Counted from the first letter of the stretch, positions 23,830 to 32,288 are shown. The stretch: 50,638 nucleotides of DNA from JAUYIV01 sp035464675 (GCA_035464675.1 DATHSA010000059.1:1-50638), one strand, 5' to 3'. Numbers and translations: made by a program. Notes: generated from the sequence alone by a model not told the origin.

Positions 23830-24732
23830 CTACACCCCGAACATGACATCGCCCAGCCGTACCCGGTGGACGTCGAATGTGTCGAGATCGAGGCGGAGCG
23901 AGCCGAGCCAGAGGCCGCGCATGCCCTCGCCCTGGTTGGTGACCACCTTGAGGGCTCCGTCTTCGTGCTCGAGCACGCCGAGCCCGAGGCACTTCCCGGA
24001 GCCATCCTGCAGTCCGACGAGCACTCCGTGGAGGCGAGAGAGGTCGAGTCCTGCGGGGAGCGTCGGCGCGAACACCGTGTTGCGCACCCGCCACCGCTGG
24101 AGAGGCTCGGCGAAGGCGGCGGCGAATCCCTTGGCTCGGGCAGCCCGGCGGTCCTCCGGGCTCGACGGGCGGACGTCCGGGTCGATCGGCGCAACCTCCA
24201 CCTCGGCGGTGAAGAATCGGCGCAGCATCCCGACGAGTGGCTCGATCTCGGCGCCGCGCTCGAAGCCGATGACCACCTCGGGCCGGCACAACTCCATCTT
24301 GTGGTACTTGAGCGTCTGGCCGGTCACTCCGGCGACGGTCCCGCTGGTGTCGACGACGACCAGATCAGCCCGCTCTCGCGCCTCGGCGACCAGCACGGCA
24401 GTTGCCACCACCTGCTGGAGAATCACTCGCTCGGGGACGATGGCGCCGACGAACTGGATCCTTTCGGCAGCGATGGCACCGTCGAGATCGGCCTCGCTCT
24501 CGATCATGGCGAGGCCGGTGCACGCCGGAGGCCCGATCGTCGACTGGTCCGTGTCGGCATCGACGAATGCCACCGACCGCCCGGCGGCAAGGGCGGCGCG
24601 GATCAACCGGAGGGCGAACGTGGTCTTCCCGGTGTCGGGTGACCCGATGAGCATGACCACGCCGCGACGACGCACCAGATCGTCGATGAGGCCGGCATGC
24701 CCGTCGAAGCTCACCACCGGATCGTACGACAT
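23830..24732 (-). CDS. Clp1/Grc3-like P-loop protein (putative polynucleotide kinase)
   Basis: A 300-residue protein. The N-terminal half has Walker A GSPDTGKTT (Gly30-Thr38) and VDADTDQSTIGPP, which resembles the DxGQSxIGPP motif of Clp1/Grc3 polynucleotide 5'-hydroxyl kinases; the Gly of that motif is Asp here. LVVVDTSGTVAG may be the Walker B/lid region. The C-terminal half (about 190-300) is beta-rich as in Clp1-type proteins. RNA or DNA 5'-end phosphorylation is a possibility, not shown. ATG at 24730-24732 preferred, with GCAGGGG just upstream. Confidence 0.65.
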   Translation of the reverse strand: MSYDPVVSFDGHAGLIDDLVRRRGVVMLIGSPDTGKTTFALRLIRAALAAGRSVAFVDADTDQSTIGPPACTGLAMIESEADLDGAIAAERIQFVGAIVPERVILQQVVATAVLVAEARERADLVVVDTSGTVAGVTGQTLKYHKMELCRPEVVIGFERGAEIEPLVGMLRRFFTAEVEVAPIDPDVRPSSPEDRRAARAKGFAAAFAEPLQRWRVRNTVFAPTLPAGLDLSRLHGVLVGLQDGSGKCLGLGVLEHEDGALKVVTNQGEGMRGLWLGSLRLDLDTFDVHRVRLGDVMFGV

Positions 24733-24773
24733 CCCCTGCCACTCGAACAGGTCCGGGGAGTGGCTCTGGTAAT

Positions 24774-24802
24774 GGGTGACGGGCGACGGGCGACGGGCGA
24801 CC
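24774..24802. repeat. Heptamer tandem array, GGGYRAC family
   Basis: GGGTGAC followed by three GGGCGAC units, in the divergent gap between the Clp1-like gene and the SAM hydrolase gene. Confidence 0.8.
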
Positions 24803-24838
24803 GGCCTGGGGCCCAGCCCGGGTCTGGCTGGCACGTCC

Positions 24839-24844
24839 TAACCT
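24839..24844 (+). promoter_or_regulatory. -10 box TAACCT, leaderless-type promoter
   Basis: TAACCT ends 6 nt before the GTG at 24851. Confidence 0.5.
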
Positions 24845-24850
24845 CGCCGC

Positions 24851-25651
24851 GTGAGCCGCCCCATATCCTTTCTCAGCGACTTCGGGCACCGTGACGAGTT
24901 CGTCGGCGTCGTCCACGGCGTGATCCGCCGAATCGACAGCGACGTCGAGGTCATCGACGTGACCCATGGGATCACTCGCGGCGATGTCAGGTCGGGCGCC
25001 CTGGCCCTCACCAGGGCGATCCAGTACCTGCCCAACGGCGTGGTGCTCGCGGTCGTCGATCCCGGTGTGGGCGGCTCGCGCAGGCCGATCGCCGCCGAGA
25101 CGTCCTGGGGCCACTTCGTCGGCCCGGACAACGGCCTGCTGGCGCCGGCCGTCGCCCTCGTCGGTGGCGCCACCCGGATCGTCTCACTCGAGGCGGAGGA
25201 ATTCCGACTCCCGTCGCAGGGCTCCACCTTCGACGGGAGGGATGTGTTCGCTCCCGCGGCGGCAGTCCTGGCCACGGGCGAGGCCGGGGTCGAGGACCTC
25301 GGGCCCGAGTTGCCGCCGGCATCTCTGACGCCCTTGCTGTTGCCGCTGGTCGAGCAGACCGATACGTCGGTGACCGGGGAGGTGTGGTGGGTGGACCACT
25401 TCGGCAATGCCCAGACCAACGTGTCGCCGGAGGACCTCGAGATGATCGGCCTCGCGACCGGTTCGACGGCGAAGGTCCGCGTCGGCCAGGTGGAGCACGA
25501 AGTGGTCTGGGCGCGGAGCTACGGCGAAGGCGACGACCCAATCATCCATGTCGACTCGTCGGGGTTGATCGCCATCGCAGTTCCCGGTGGACGCGCCGAC
25601 CAGACTCTCCGGGTGGAGGAGGGCACCGCTGTGGTGTTCACCAAGCCATGA
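24851..25651 (+). CDS. SAM hydrolase (SAM hydroxide adenosyltransferase) family protein
   Basis: A 266-residue DUF62 family protein; characterised members hydrolyse S-adenosylmethionine to adenosine and methionine. Visible: FLSDFGHRDEFVG, VVDPGVGGSRR, and the GPDNGLL motif. The published triad is Asp, Arg and His; here Asp70 and Arg77 are in place, but the residue expected to be His (TFHGRD in most members) is Asp128 (TFDGRD). That could change activity. The C-terminal barrel is present (DHFGNAQTN). GTG start follows a leaderless-type box. Confidence 0.8.
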   Translation: MSRPISFLSDFGHRDEFVGVVHGVIRRIDSDVEVIDVTHGITRGDVRSGALALTRAIQYLPNGVVLAVVDPGVGGSRRPIAAETSWGHFVGPDNGLLAPAVALVGGATRIVSLEAEEFRLPSQGSTFDGRDVFAPAAAVLATGEAGVEDLGPELPPASLTPLLLPLVEQTDTSVTGEVWWVDHFGNAQTNVSPEDLEMIGLATGSTAKVRVGQVEHEVVWARSYGEGDDPIIHVDSSGLIAIAVPGGRADQTLRVEEGTAVVFTKP

Positions 25652-25652
25652 G

Positions 25653-25745
25653 TCAGATCGATTGGAGCCGCACCACGAACACGACGGCGGCGATGACGAG
25701 TAGTGCCAGCAGCAGCACGATGGTGACGACGGTGCCGGGTCGCAT
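25653..25745 (-). CDS. 30-residue single-TM mini-protein
   Basis: A short frame from ATG (25743-25745) to TGA encoding MRPGTVVTI, then a hydrophobic helix of about 19 residues (LLLALLVIAAVVFVV) and a basic end RLQSI. A TACCGT box ends exactly 7 nt before the ATG, the same geometry as other leaderless starts here, which supports expression. It is tail-to-tail with the SAM hydrolase gene. Function unknown. Confidence 0.5.
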   Translation of the reverse strand: MRPGTVVTIVLLLALLVIAAVVFVVRLQSI

Positions 25746-25752
25746 CGCCGGG

Positions 25753-25758
25753 ACGGTA
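25753..25758 (-). promoter_or_regulatory. -10 box TACCGT, leaderless-type promoter
   Basis: TACCGT on the minus strand ends 7 nt before the ATG of the 30-residue frame. Confidence 0.4.
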
Positions 25759-25772
25759 CCGGAAGGCGGAGC

Positions 25773-26006
25773 GTGAGCACCCTCATCTTCCTGACGCGTG
25801 ATCGTTGCCCCCTCTGCGACGAGGCGTTGCCCTGGGTGGAGGCGCGTGCCGGGCGCCAAGGCCACCTCCTCACCGTGATCGACGTCGACACGGATCCCGG
25901 ACTGCGCGAGCGCTTCGGAGACCGGGTGCCGGTCGTGTTGCGGGATGGAGAAGAGGTCCTCGCGGGGAGGTTCAGCGAGCGAGAGGTGCGTGGCGCCCTC
26001 GGCTGA
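25773..26006 (+). CDS. Glutaredoxin-like (DUF836-type) protein
   Basis: A 77-residue thioredoxin-fold protein with a CPLC active site near the N-terminus (RDRCPLCDEA) and the cis-Pro in RVPVV. Likely a small redox protein. GTG start with GGAAGG 7 nt upstream. It precedes rex, an order also seen in Streptomyces. Confidence 0.8.
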   Translation: MSTLIFLTRDRCPLCDEALPWVEARAGRQGHLLTVIDVDTDPGLRERFGDRVPVVLRDGEEVLAGRFSEREVRGALG

Positions 26007-26028
26007 CGGAGCAGATCACGACCGGGTC

Positions 26029-26034
26029 TATATT
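26029..26034 (+). promoter_or_regulatory. -10 box TATATT upstream of rex
   Basis: TATATT ends 8 nt before the GTG of rex and 23 nt after the glutaredoxin-like gene, suggesting rex has its own promoter. No Rex operator could be identified. Confidence 0.5.
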
Positions 26035-26042
26035 GCGCGCTC

Positions 26043-26666
26043 GTGAAATCCGCCATCCCCAAGGTCACCGTCCAGCGACTACCCGTCTACCTCCGGTGCC
26101 TGGAGAGCCTCCCCGCCGGCCAGTCCCGGGTCTCCTCGGACGAGCTCGCTGCGCTCGCCGGGGTCAACGCCGCCAAGGTCCGCAAGGACCTGTCGTATCT
26201 CGGCTCGTACGGGGTCCGTGGCGTCGGGTACGACGTGGACAAACTGCGACTCCAGATCGGCCTCGAGCTCGGCCTCGAGGAGGACTGGGCGGTGGTGATC
26301 GTCGGCATCGGGAATCTCGGACGGGCGTTGGCGAACTTCGCGGGATTCGAGGAGCGGCGGTTTCGCATCGTCGGGCTTTTCGATGTCGATCCCCGCAAGG
26401 TCGGCCGGTCGCTCGACGGGGTCCCGATAGATCCAATGGATCGCCTTCCGGAGGTCGTCGAAGAGCACGGTGCCCGGATCGGCATCGTGACGACTCCGGC
26501 GCATGCCGCCCAGCAGGTGGCCGAGCAGCTCGCCGCGGCGGGGGTCGAGTCGATCCTCAACTTCGCACCGACTGTGATCAGGGCCCCCAAGGGCACCGAC
26601 ATCCGGAGGGTGGACCTGTCGACGGAGCTGCAGGTGCTTTCCTTCTATCTGCACAGGAAGGGCTGA
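26043..26666 (+). CDS. rex: Redox-sensing transcriptional repressor Rex
   Basis: A 207-residue repressor that senses the NADH/NAD+ ratio. The N-terminal winged helix (PKVTVQRLPVYLRCLE through AAKVRKDLSYLGSYG) binds DNA; the Rossmann domain follows with GIGNLGRAL for NADH and a domain-swapped C-terminal helix. Rex usually controls cytochrome bd, nuo and other respiratory genes, and a respiratory locus begins 80 bp downstream on the opposite strand. GTG start. Confidence 0.95.
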   Translation: MKSAIPKVTVQRLPVYLRCLESLPAGQSRVSSDELAALAGVNAAKVRKDLSYLGSYGVRGVGYDVDKLRLQIGLELGLEEDWAVVIVGIGNLGRALANFAGFEERRFRIVGLFDVDPRKVGRSLDGVPIDPMDRLPEVVEEHGARIGIVTTPAHAAQQVAEQLAAAGVESILNFAPTVIRAPKGTDIRRVDLSTELQVLSFYLHRKG

Positions 26667-26743
26667 CGCCTGTCAGACGAGGGCGGAGTCGAGTTCGACG
26701 GCTGCAGGCGGCTTCGACTGCCGAGACCGGCTGAGTCGGAGGC

Positions 26744-27235
26744 TCAGTCGCCTTCGTCCTCCATCCGCGCCATGGCGGCTACGAACATGGCGAAGAGGAT
26801 CATGGACCCGAGCATCATCGCTCCCGGGAGGATCCTGATCTGGAACGCGTTGAGGCCTTCGATGAGGGTCGGGCGCAGGCCCCGTGGCGCGTAGAGCGTG
26901 TAGAGCAGGCCGACGATGGCCAGAAACCCGAAGAACGCCGCACCGGTGACCAGGAACGCCAGGCGACGGCCCAGGTTCGTGTAGTTGATGAGGAACACTG
27001 TTCCGGCGAACACGGCCAGCGACCCGACCCCCACGATGATGCCGCGCATCAGGACACCGGGCTTGGGCTCGCCATCGGGTCCGACGTTGTTCTTGCCGAC
27101 GAGTGTCTCGTAGAACCAATCCAGGCCTGCCCGAAACTGGGGGATCAGGGAGAGCAGCACGAAGACGAGGAGGATCACGCCCAGCCACTCGACCTTGCTG
27201 AGTCCGCGGTCATCGGAGTCGATCCGTCGGATCAC
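26744..27235 (-). CDS. Four-TM membrane protein at the end of the respiratory operon
   Basis: A 163-residue protein with four hydrophobic helices (LGVILLVFVLLSLIPQF, then GIIVGVGSLAVFAGTVFL, LAFLVTGAAFFGFLAIVGLL and MMLGSMILFAMFVAAMA, each near 20 residues). No heme or metal motif. Its GTG overlaps the stop of the diheme cytochrome gene by two bases, so it is translated with it and is probably a subunit or assembly factor of the same complex. Family not recognised. Confidence 0.75.
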   Translation of the reverse strand: MIRRIDSDDRGLSKVEWLGVILLVFVLLSLIPQFRAGLDWFYETLVGKNNVGPDGEPKPGVLMRGIIVGVGSLAVFAGTVFLINYTNLGRRLAFLVTGAAFFGFLAIVGLLYTLYAPRGLRPTLIEGLNAFQIRILPGAMMLGSMILFAMFVAAMARMEDEGD

Positions 27236-28734
27236 GGCAGCGCCCTCTCGAATGCGACGATCAGGTCGATCTCCTCCTGGGTCAGCATCGCGCCGAACCC
27301 GGGCATCCAACCCCGGCCGATTCCGTTGGCGCCATAGGCGATCGCATTCTCCGAGCCGCGCACGATGAAGTCGAAGTGGTCGGACACGTCGGGGAACTGG
27401 ATCACGGCCCGATTGTCGAAGAGCGCCGGGCCGAAGGCGCCCGATCCGGCCTCCTGGGTGAAGGCCGGCCCGGCCGAATACCCGGCCGTGTGACATCGAG
27501 CGCAATACGCGTTGTACAGCGCGGCGGCCCGCAACGCCTGCTCGGTGTCGCCGTCGAACTCGGCGTCGGCGATGGCGGAGAGGTCGATCGCATACGGGCG
27601 GTCCTCCGCCTGATCGGAGAGGAAGGCGAGCCCGGCGCGGGCGTTCGCCAGCAGGGATTCGAGGTTCTCATTGGTGAGGCGGAGGTCGCGGGCGATCGAC
27701 CTGAATTCGGTCACCATCACCTGTGCCGCCGCGAGGTCGGGCAGCGGCCTCCCCAGTTCGTCGGTCGTCGTGAAAGCATCCGCGGGGTCGAACTCGATCG
27801 TCTCGAGCTCGCGGCGCGGGTCGCTTGGCGGGGCCGAACTCACGATCCGATCGAGGAGATCGTTCAACGCCATCTCTGCCTCGTCGGTGATCCCGTCGCG
27901 GTCCGAATCGGCCCCGGCCGACCTGCAGGTGGTGGCATAGAGGCTGGCCGATCGCGGCGTACACGTCCCCGGCCTGGTGAGGAGCGTCCTCAACTCGAAG
28001 GGCAGCGGGGCCACCGCCTCGTGCTGCTGGGGGATCATCTCGAGGGCGGCGATCTCGTCCTCCTGGTCGGCAATGGCGTCGTCCAGGGCCTGGTCGGCGT
28101 TCTCGATCCGCAGGGTCTCCCGGGTCACCGCGCTGCCCGCCTTCGCCAGCACCTCCTGTTGGGGAAGCTGGATGGATCCGATGTAGGCGACCAGTTCGTC
28201 GATCTGCTGGCTGTTGAGCGGGCCGCCACCCTCGGTGCCCCACGCCGGCATCGGGGTGCCCGGGCGCCCGTAGACGATCCAGAAGCGGGTCTCCTCCTCG
28301 GTGTACCGGTAGAGGATGTCGTTCAGCGAAGGAGCGGCCCAGGTGGTGGCGATCCCGCTCCGCGGCTCGACGAACGGCGCCCCGCCGCCGTTGCCGTCGT
28401 CGCCATGGCATCGCCAGCACTCGTACTCCAACCACCACTCGTGACCGCGTTCGACGGCGATCTCCTCGAACCGGTGCTCCGACGACTCCTGGCGATCGGT
28501 CTCGTTGAGGAAGTAGATCGGCATGACGACTGCGATCACGGCCGTGCTGAGGAGCGCCGAGACGAGAACCGAGTTGAGCTTCTTGGTCTCCAGCTCGTCG
28601 TCGGTCATGTATGGGCTGAGGTTCTGCGGCGGCTTCTCGCGACGGCGTCGCAACCGCGACTGGGTCACCAGATACGCCAGCCAGGCGATGACACCCATGA
28701 CGGCGAGGGCGAGGATCGTCTGGCCGATGCCCAC
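27232..28734 (-). CDS. Membrane-anchored diheme cytochrome c
   Basis: A 500-residue protein. Two N-terminal TM helices (about 5-24 and 56-75) flank a short loop. The first cytochrome c domain has CWRCH at 106-110 and a PMPAW Met segment; the second has CARCH at 411-415 and WMPGFG near the end. Between them is a helical region with an EF-hand-like DSDRDGITDEAEM loop. Position after the Rieske gene matches that of the diheme cytochrome c subunit of actinobacterial or Nitrospira-type complex III, so it probably takes electrons from the Rieske protein. GTG start, 28 bp after the Rieske stop. Confidence 0.85.
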   Translation of the reverse strand: MGIGQTILALAVMGVIAWLAYLVTQSRLRRRREKPPQNLSPYMTDDELETKKLNSVLVSALLSTAVIAVVMPIYFLNETDRQESSEHRFEEIAVERGHEWWLEYECWRCHGDDGNGGGAPFVEPRSGIATTWAAPSLNDILYRYTEEETRFWIVYGRPGTPMPAWGTEGGGPLNSQQIDELVAYIGSIQLPQQEVLAKAGSAVTRETLRIENADQALDDAIADQEDEIAALEMIPQQHEAVAPLPFELRTLLTRPGTCTPRSASLYATTCRSAGADSDRDGITDEAEMALNDLLDRIVSSAPPSDPRRELETIEFDPADAFTTTDELGRPLPDLAAAQVMVTEFRSIARDLRLTNENLESLLANARAGLAFLSDQAEDRPYAIDLSAIADAEFDGDTEQALRAAALYNAYCARCHTAGYSAGPAFTQEAGSGAFGPALFDNRAVIQFPDVSDHFDFIVRGSENAIAYGANGIGRGWMPGFGAMLTQEEIDLIVAFERALP

Positions 28735-28762
28735 TAGACGAGCTCCGGGCCGGTCGCGAGCC

Positions 28763-29590
28763 TCAGATGCATGAGGGCCCTTGCGGATACTCGGTCGTCT
28801 TCACCGAGGCACGGGCGGTCTGGAGAACCGTCCCGGTGTCGACGACGAGGTTGCCGGCGTCGTCGACCTCCACCGCGAAGTGGTCGAGGTTGCGTGGAGC
28901 CGGGCCATCCTCGTACTCGCCGTGGTAGTTGTACTTCGACCCGTGGCACGGGCACTCGAAGCCCTGTGAGGACTCACACTGAGGCACACGGCAGCCCAGG
29001 TGGACACAGCGCTGCCAGAGGGCCATCAGCCCGCCTGCGACCACCGGGAGCCCTTCGAACGACGACCCCTCGAGTTCGCCCTGGAAGGGCACGATGTAGG
29101 ACTGGGCGGCGGGGACGAACACCGGGCTCACCCTTCCGTCGGACAGGAACACCTGGGTGGCGAGGTCGTCGACCCGGCCGGCGATCACCTTCGATCCGAA
29201 ACCACCCGCCCGCAGCTTGGGCCACATGAAGGCCAGGGCGGCGAGGCCGAATTGGGCGAGGAAGAGCCCGAAGACTCCGGCTACGCCACGGTTGAAGAAC
29301 TGGCGCCGCGTGACGCCCATGGTCTCCTCGTCGACTTCCTCGCGTGCCTGGAGGGGATCGACCGGCACCGGCTCTGCGGCGGGCTCGGCCTCGGGCGCCT
29401 CTTCGCCGAGCCTCCCCGCGACGCGCTTCTCGCGGGCCTGGTGGTCGCGACGCCTCGTCCTGCGGTCGAGCCGGCCCCGCTCGGGGCGGGCTTCGCCGTC
29501 ACCGCGCCGGAAGGCGATGGCGAAGATCGCAGCCAGGGCCAGCACGGCGACCGCGGCGAAGGCGAGCACGAGGATCTGGGTGGCGCTCAT
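28763..29590 (-). CDS. qcrA: Rieske iron-sulfur subunit of a menaquinol-cytochrome c reductase
   Basis: A 275-residue protein. It has an N-terminal TM helix (residues about 5-26), a charged linker, a twin-arginine-like segment TRRQFFNRG before a second hydrophobic helix (about 103-122), and the Rieske domain with CVHLGC and CPCHGSKY, the Cys and His ligands of the 2Fe-2S cluster. It passes electrons from menaquinol to cytochrome c. The extra N-terminal helix is a known actinobacterial feature. Its ATG overlaps the stop of the cytochrome b C-terminal gene. Confidence 0.93.
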   Translation of the reverse strand: MSATQILVLAFAAVAVLALAAIFAIAFRRGDGEARPERGRLDRRTRRRDHQAREKRVAGRLGEEAPEAEPAAEPVPVDPLQAREEVDEETMGVTRRQFFNRGVAGVFGLFLAQFGLAALAFMWPKLRAGGFGSKVIAGRVDDLATQVFLSDGRVSPVFVPAAQSYIVPFQGELEGSSFEGLPVVAGGLMALWQRCVHLGCRVPQCESSQGFECPCHGSKYNYHGEYEDGPAPRNLDHFAVEVDDAGNLVVDTGTVLQTARASVKTTEYPQGPSCI

Positions 29591-30279
29591 AGATCGAAGA
29601 AGATCCCGTCACGCCAGGGGAACGTGAAGTTGAACCCGGTCCCGCGGTAGAACGAGCCGATGATCGTGAGGATGGCCGATGAGATCACGAAGAACGTGAA
29701 CATCATGATTGCGAACTTGCGGTCCGAGGGGCGGGTGGAGCGGTTGCGGTCGATGTAGGGGATCGCCGCCAGTCCGGCCAATCCCAGCCCGGGGATGAGC
29801 ACGCCCGCGATCTGCGGGTCGAAGTAGGACAGCAGCTCCTGGAGGCCAAGGAAGTACCAGGGCGCCTTGGACGGGTTGGGCTGCGCGTTGGGGTTGGCGA
29901 GTTCCAGCAACGGAGCGTCCTGGAACACCGAGAAGACGATCAGCAGAGCGGTGACGGCCAGCAGCGCGACGAACTCGATCGCCAGCAGGTGCGGCCAGAC
30001 GTTGACCTTGTCGGTGGGCTCCTTCTTGACCTGCTGGATCGCCTTTGCCTTGACCACGGTCAGGAGGCGCTGGGTGCGAACTCCCTCGGGGATGGCGGGG
30101 GCGGTCCGTGCCGGGGCCGCCGCGGGAGCCTGGGTCGGGGCGGCGGCGGCTGCTTGGGCAGGCGCCGCCGGAGCCTCGCCGCCGGTCATCTCGGCGTAGA
30201 CCTGCTCGAAGGGCACGCCCGTCGCCTTGGCTTTCGCCTGGGCCGATCGGCGGAGCAGGTGTTCGGGGATGTCTGCCAT
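29587..30279 (-). CDS. Cytochrome b C-terminal subunit (subunit IV-like) with extra N-terminal motif
   Basis: A 230-residue protein. Residues about 90-225 form the last helices of cytochrome b (three TM segments; NPSKAPWYFLGLQELL holds the PEWY-like quinol-site motif, here APWY). Before that are an Ala/Pro-rich linker and, at residues 4-34, a short helical motif (IPEHLLRRSAQAKAKATG) that recurs twice in the protein at 34416-35549. The split of cytochrome b into b6-like and subunit IV-like proteins resembles b6f and some Gram-positive complexes. 9 bp after the b6-like gene. Confidence 0.88.
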   Translation of the reverse strand: MADIPEHLLRRSAQAKAKATGVPFEQVYAEMTGGEAPAAPAQAAAAAPTQAPAAAPARTAPAIPEGVRTQRLLTVVKAKAIQQVKKEPTDKVNVWPHLLAIEFVALLAVTALLIVFSVFQDAPLLELANPNAQPNPSKAPWYFLGLQELLSYFDPQIAGVLIPGLGLAGLAAIPYIDRNRSTRPSDRKFAIMMFTFFVISSAILTIIGSFYRGTGFNFTFPWRDGIFFDL

Positions 30280-30288
30280 CGCTGTCTC

Positions 30289-31071
30289 CTACAGGGGTCC
30301 CGAGATGCCGCCGTCCTTGCGGACCCGCCAGAAGTGGACCGCCATGAATATGACGATCAGGAACGGGAACGCCAGGACGTGGAGCACATAGAAGCGGAGC
30401 AATGTCGGAGCCCCCACCTGGATCCCTCCGAGGAGCACGAAGGAGACCTGGTCACCGAACACCGGCGTGTACCCGCCCATGTTGGAGCCCACGGTGACGG
30501 CCCAGAGGGCGAGCTGGTCCCAGGGGAGCAGGTAGCCCGTGAAGGAGAGGAACAGGGTGAGGAAGAGCAGGATGACTCCGACCACCCAGTTGAACTCTCG
30601 CGGGGGCTTGTAGGCGCCGTGATAGAACACGCGGGTCATGTGCAGGAACACGGTGATGACCATCAGGTGGGCGCCCCACCGGTGCATGTTCCGCACCAGC
30701 TGGCCGAAGGCCACGTTGGTGGAGAGCGCCTGGGTGTCGACGTAGGCGTCGGGGACCGCCGGCGTGTAATAGAACATCAGGAAGATGCCGGTGATCGTCA
30801 GCAGGATGAACAAGAAGAATGAGAGGCCGCCGAGGCACAGGGTGTAGGAGAGCCGGACGCCGTGCCGTTTCACCTTGGTCGGGTGCAGGTGATAGAGCAC
30901 GTTGTTCATCACCACATAGGAGCGATTGCGGGGGCTGTCGCTGTATCCCTTGCGAAATGGCGAGCCCGGCCGGAAGATCGACTCCCACGCCTCCGAACCG
31001 CGGATCTTCGTCCCGACGGACCCGAGCCGCGACCCCAGGGTCTTCCGTCCGTTGCCGTTGCCGCTCGTCAT
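30289..31071 (-). CDS. qcrB: Cytochrome b6-like subunit of the quinol-cytochrome c reductase
   Basis: A 260-residue protein with four TM helices binding two b hemes. Heme ligands: His130 and His144 (NMHRWGAHLMVITVFLHMTR) and His231 and His246; the second pair has 14 residues between them, as in cytochrome b6, instead of 13. It oxidises menaquinol at the membrane outer side together with the following subunit. About 50 residues of N-terminal extension precede the first helix. The ferredoxin gene upstream is separated by about 147 bp containing a GGCTGGT array. Confidence 0.92.
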   Translation of the reverse strand: MTSGNGNGRKTLGSRLGSVGTKIRGSEAWESIFRPGSPFRKGYSDSPRNRSYVVMNNVLYHLHPTKVKRHGVRLSYTLCLGGLSFFLFILLTITGIFLMFYYTPAVPDAYVDTQALSTNVAFGQLVRNMHRWGAHLMVITVFLHMTRVFYHGAYKPPREFNWVVGVILLFLTLFLSFTGYLLPWDQLALWAVTVGSNMGGYTPVFGDQVSFVLLGGIQVGAPTLLRFYVLHVLAFPFLIVIFMAVHFWRVRKDGGISGPL

Positions 31072-31185
31072 CGCTCGACCCTGCTCCTCGTCCAGCCGCG
31101 CCGATTCGTCACACTCTCCGCCCTCGACCCCGTCGCGGTCAAATCACACCCGTCGATCGCCACCGACCGATCCCGCTGTTCTGGC

Positions 31186-31214
31186 CGGTGGCTGGAGGCT
31201 GGTGGCTGGTGGCT
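31186..31214. repeat. GGCTGGT heptamer tandem array
   Basis: Units GGCTGGA, GGCTGGT, GGCTGGT, GGCTC just downstream of the ferredoxin gene. Period of seven, as in the GGGYRAC family, but a different unit. Confidence 0.65.
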
Positions 31215-31218
31215 CATC

Positions 31219-31668
31219 TCAGAACCTCATCCCATACGCGTACCCGAGCTTGTGATCCCGCTGCTGTGAGTCGATCTCCCAGGGCGCGGAGATCCCGAGT
31301 TCGCTCGCCTGATCGGCGACCGATCCCTCGTATTTGCCGAGCGAGATGACCCCGGTGGGGCACCGATCGATGCACAGTGCGCATCGGGTGCACTCGTCCT
31401 CATCGACCACGAAGATCCCGAAGTTGGTCGTGTCCTCGCGGGGGTCGGAGACGTTGGTCGCCTCGGCGATGGCGTCCATCGACAGGTAGTGGATGCACTT
31501 CCACGGGCAGATGTCGACGCACCCCTCGCAGAGGATGCACTCGGCCTGGTCGATGTGGAGGAACTGCTTCGGCTTGACCGCGCTCGCGAGGTAGTCGCCC
31601 TCCACGAGGGTCAACTGATAGTCGTCACGGAACGGCGGGGTCTCGAACCAGACCTCGGAGCGGGCCAT
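31219..31668 (-). CDS. 8Fe ferredoxin-type protein in the respiratory operon
   Basis: A 149-residue soluble protein with two 4Fe-4S sites: CILCEGCVDICPWKC at about 44-58 and CTRCALCIDRCPTG at about 92-105. It looks like the NuoI/complex-associated ferredoxins found with some b6f-like or Nitrospira-type bc complexes. Its ATG overlaps by one base the stop of the upstream membrane-protein gene, so the two are coupled. An electron donor or a peripheral subunit of the complex are both possible. Confidence 0.88.
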   Translation of the reverse strand: MARSEVWFETPPFRDDYQLTLVEGDYLASAVKPKQFLHIDQAECILCEGCVDICPWKCIHYLSMDAIAEATNVSDPREDTTNFGIFVVDEDECTRCALCIDRCPTGVISLGKYEGSVADQASELGISAPWEIDSQQRDHKLGYAYGMRF

Positions 31669-32288
31669 CAGCGCCCACCCCCCTTGACCACCGGACGGCC
31701 GTAGACCGACGTCGTCGGCGGCTTGGGTTGGCCACGGCGCTGCATCCGCTCCTGGTACTGGTAGGCGATCACCAGGGCGGCGACCAGCATCGTTGTCGTA
31801 TACCCGGCGACGAGCAGGTCCTTGAGGGTGCCGTACGAGATGGAGACGTTGTTGTTCAGGACCAGCCACGGTGGGACCTTCACGAACTCCTTCTGTGAGG
31901 TCCACTCGAAGGTGCCCTGCATCAAGGCGACCATCTGGTTGGGGACGATGGCGAGGACGACCAGTATCTCCAGGGTGAAGAGGAATGCCCCCACCGTGGC
32001 CCGGGCCCAGGTGAGGGGGCGGTCGAAGAGCCAACCGAGGACTATTCCGACGACGATCAACTGGCTCCCCAGGACCGCAGTGGCCTGTCCGACGGTCGGG
32101 AGGATCCAGCACGAATTCGGATCGCTCTCGAACGGGGCGCAGCGCGGGATCCAGGAGTAGATGTCGCGCCCCACCGAGTCGCTCACCGGCAGGTTGGTGA
32201 AGTGGGCGATCAGCACACCGGCGATCAGCAGGATCGCACCGGCGACCACGCCGATCCATCCCAGACGCCGTCGCCTCTCGCTGGTCAA
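31668..32288 (-). CDS. Four-TM membrane protein, first gene of the respiratory operon
   Basis: A 206-residue protein with hydrophobic helices at about 8-28, 64-84, 90-115 and 158-178 and an exported-looking loop with two Cys (PRCAPF, NSCWIL). The TTG at 32286-32288 is the start because GGGAGGGG lies 8 nt upstream and the preceding region is non-coding. No family recognised; it may anchor the ferredoxin or the bc complex. Confidence 0.7.
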   Translation of the reverse strand: MTSERRRRLGWIGVVAGAILLIAGVLIAHFTNLPVSDSVGRDIYSWIPRCAPFESDPNSCWILPTVGQATAVLGSQLIVVGIVLGWLFDRPLTWARATVGAFLFTLEILVVLAIVPNQMVALMQGTFEWTSQKEFVKVPPWLVLNNNVSISYGTLKDLLVAGYTTTMLVAALVIAYQYQERMQRRGQPKPPTTSVYGRPVVKGGGR

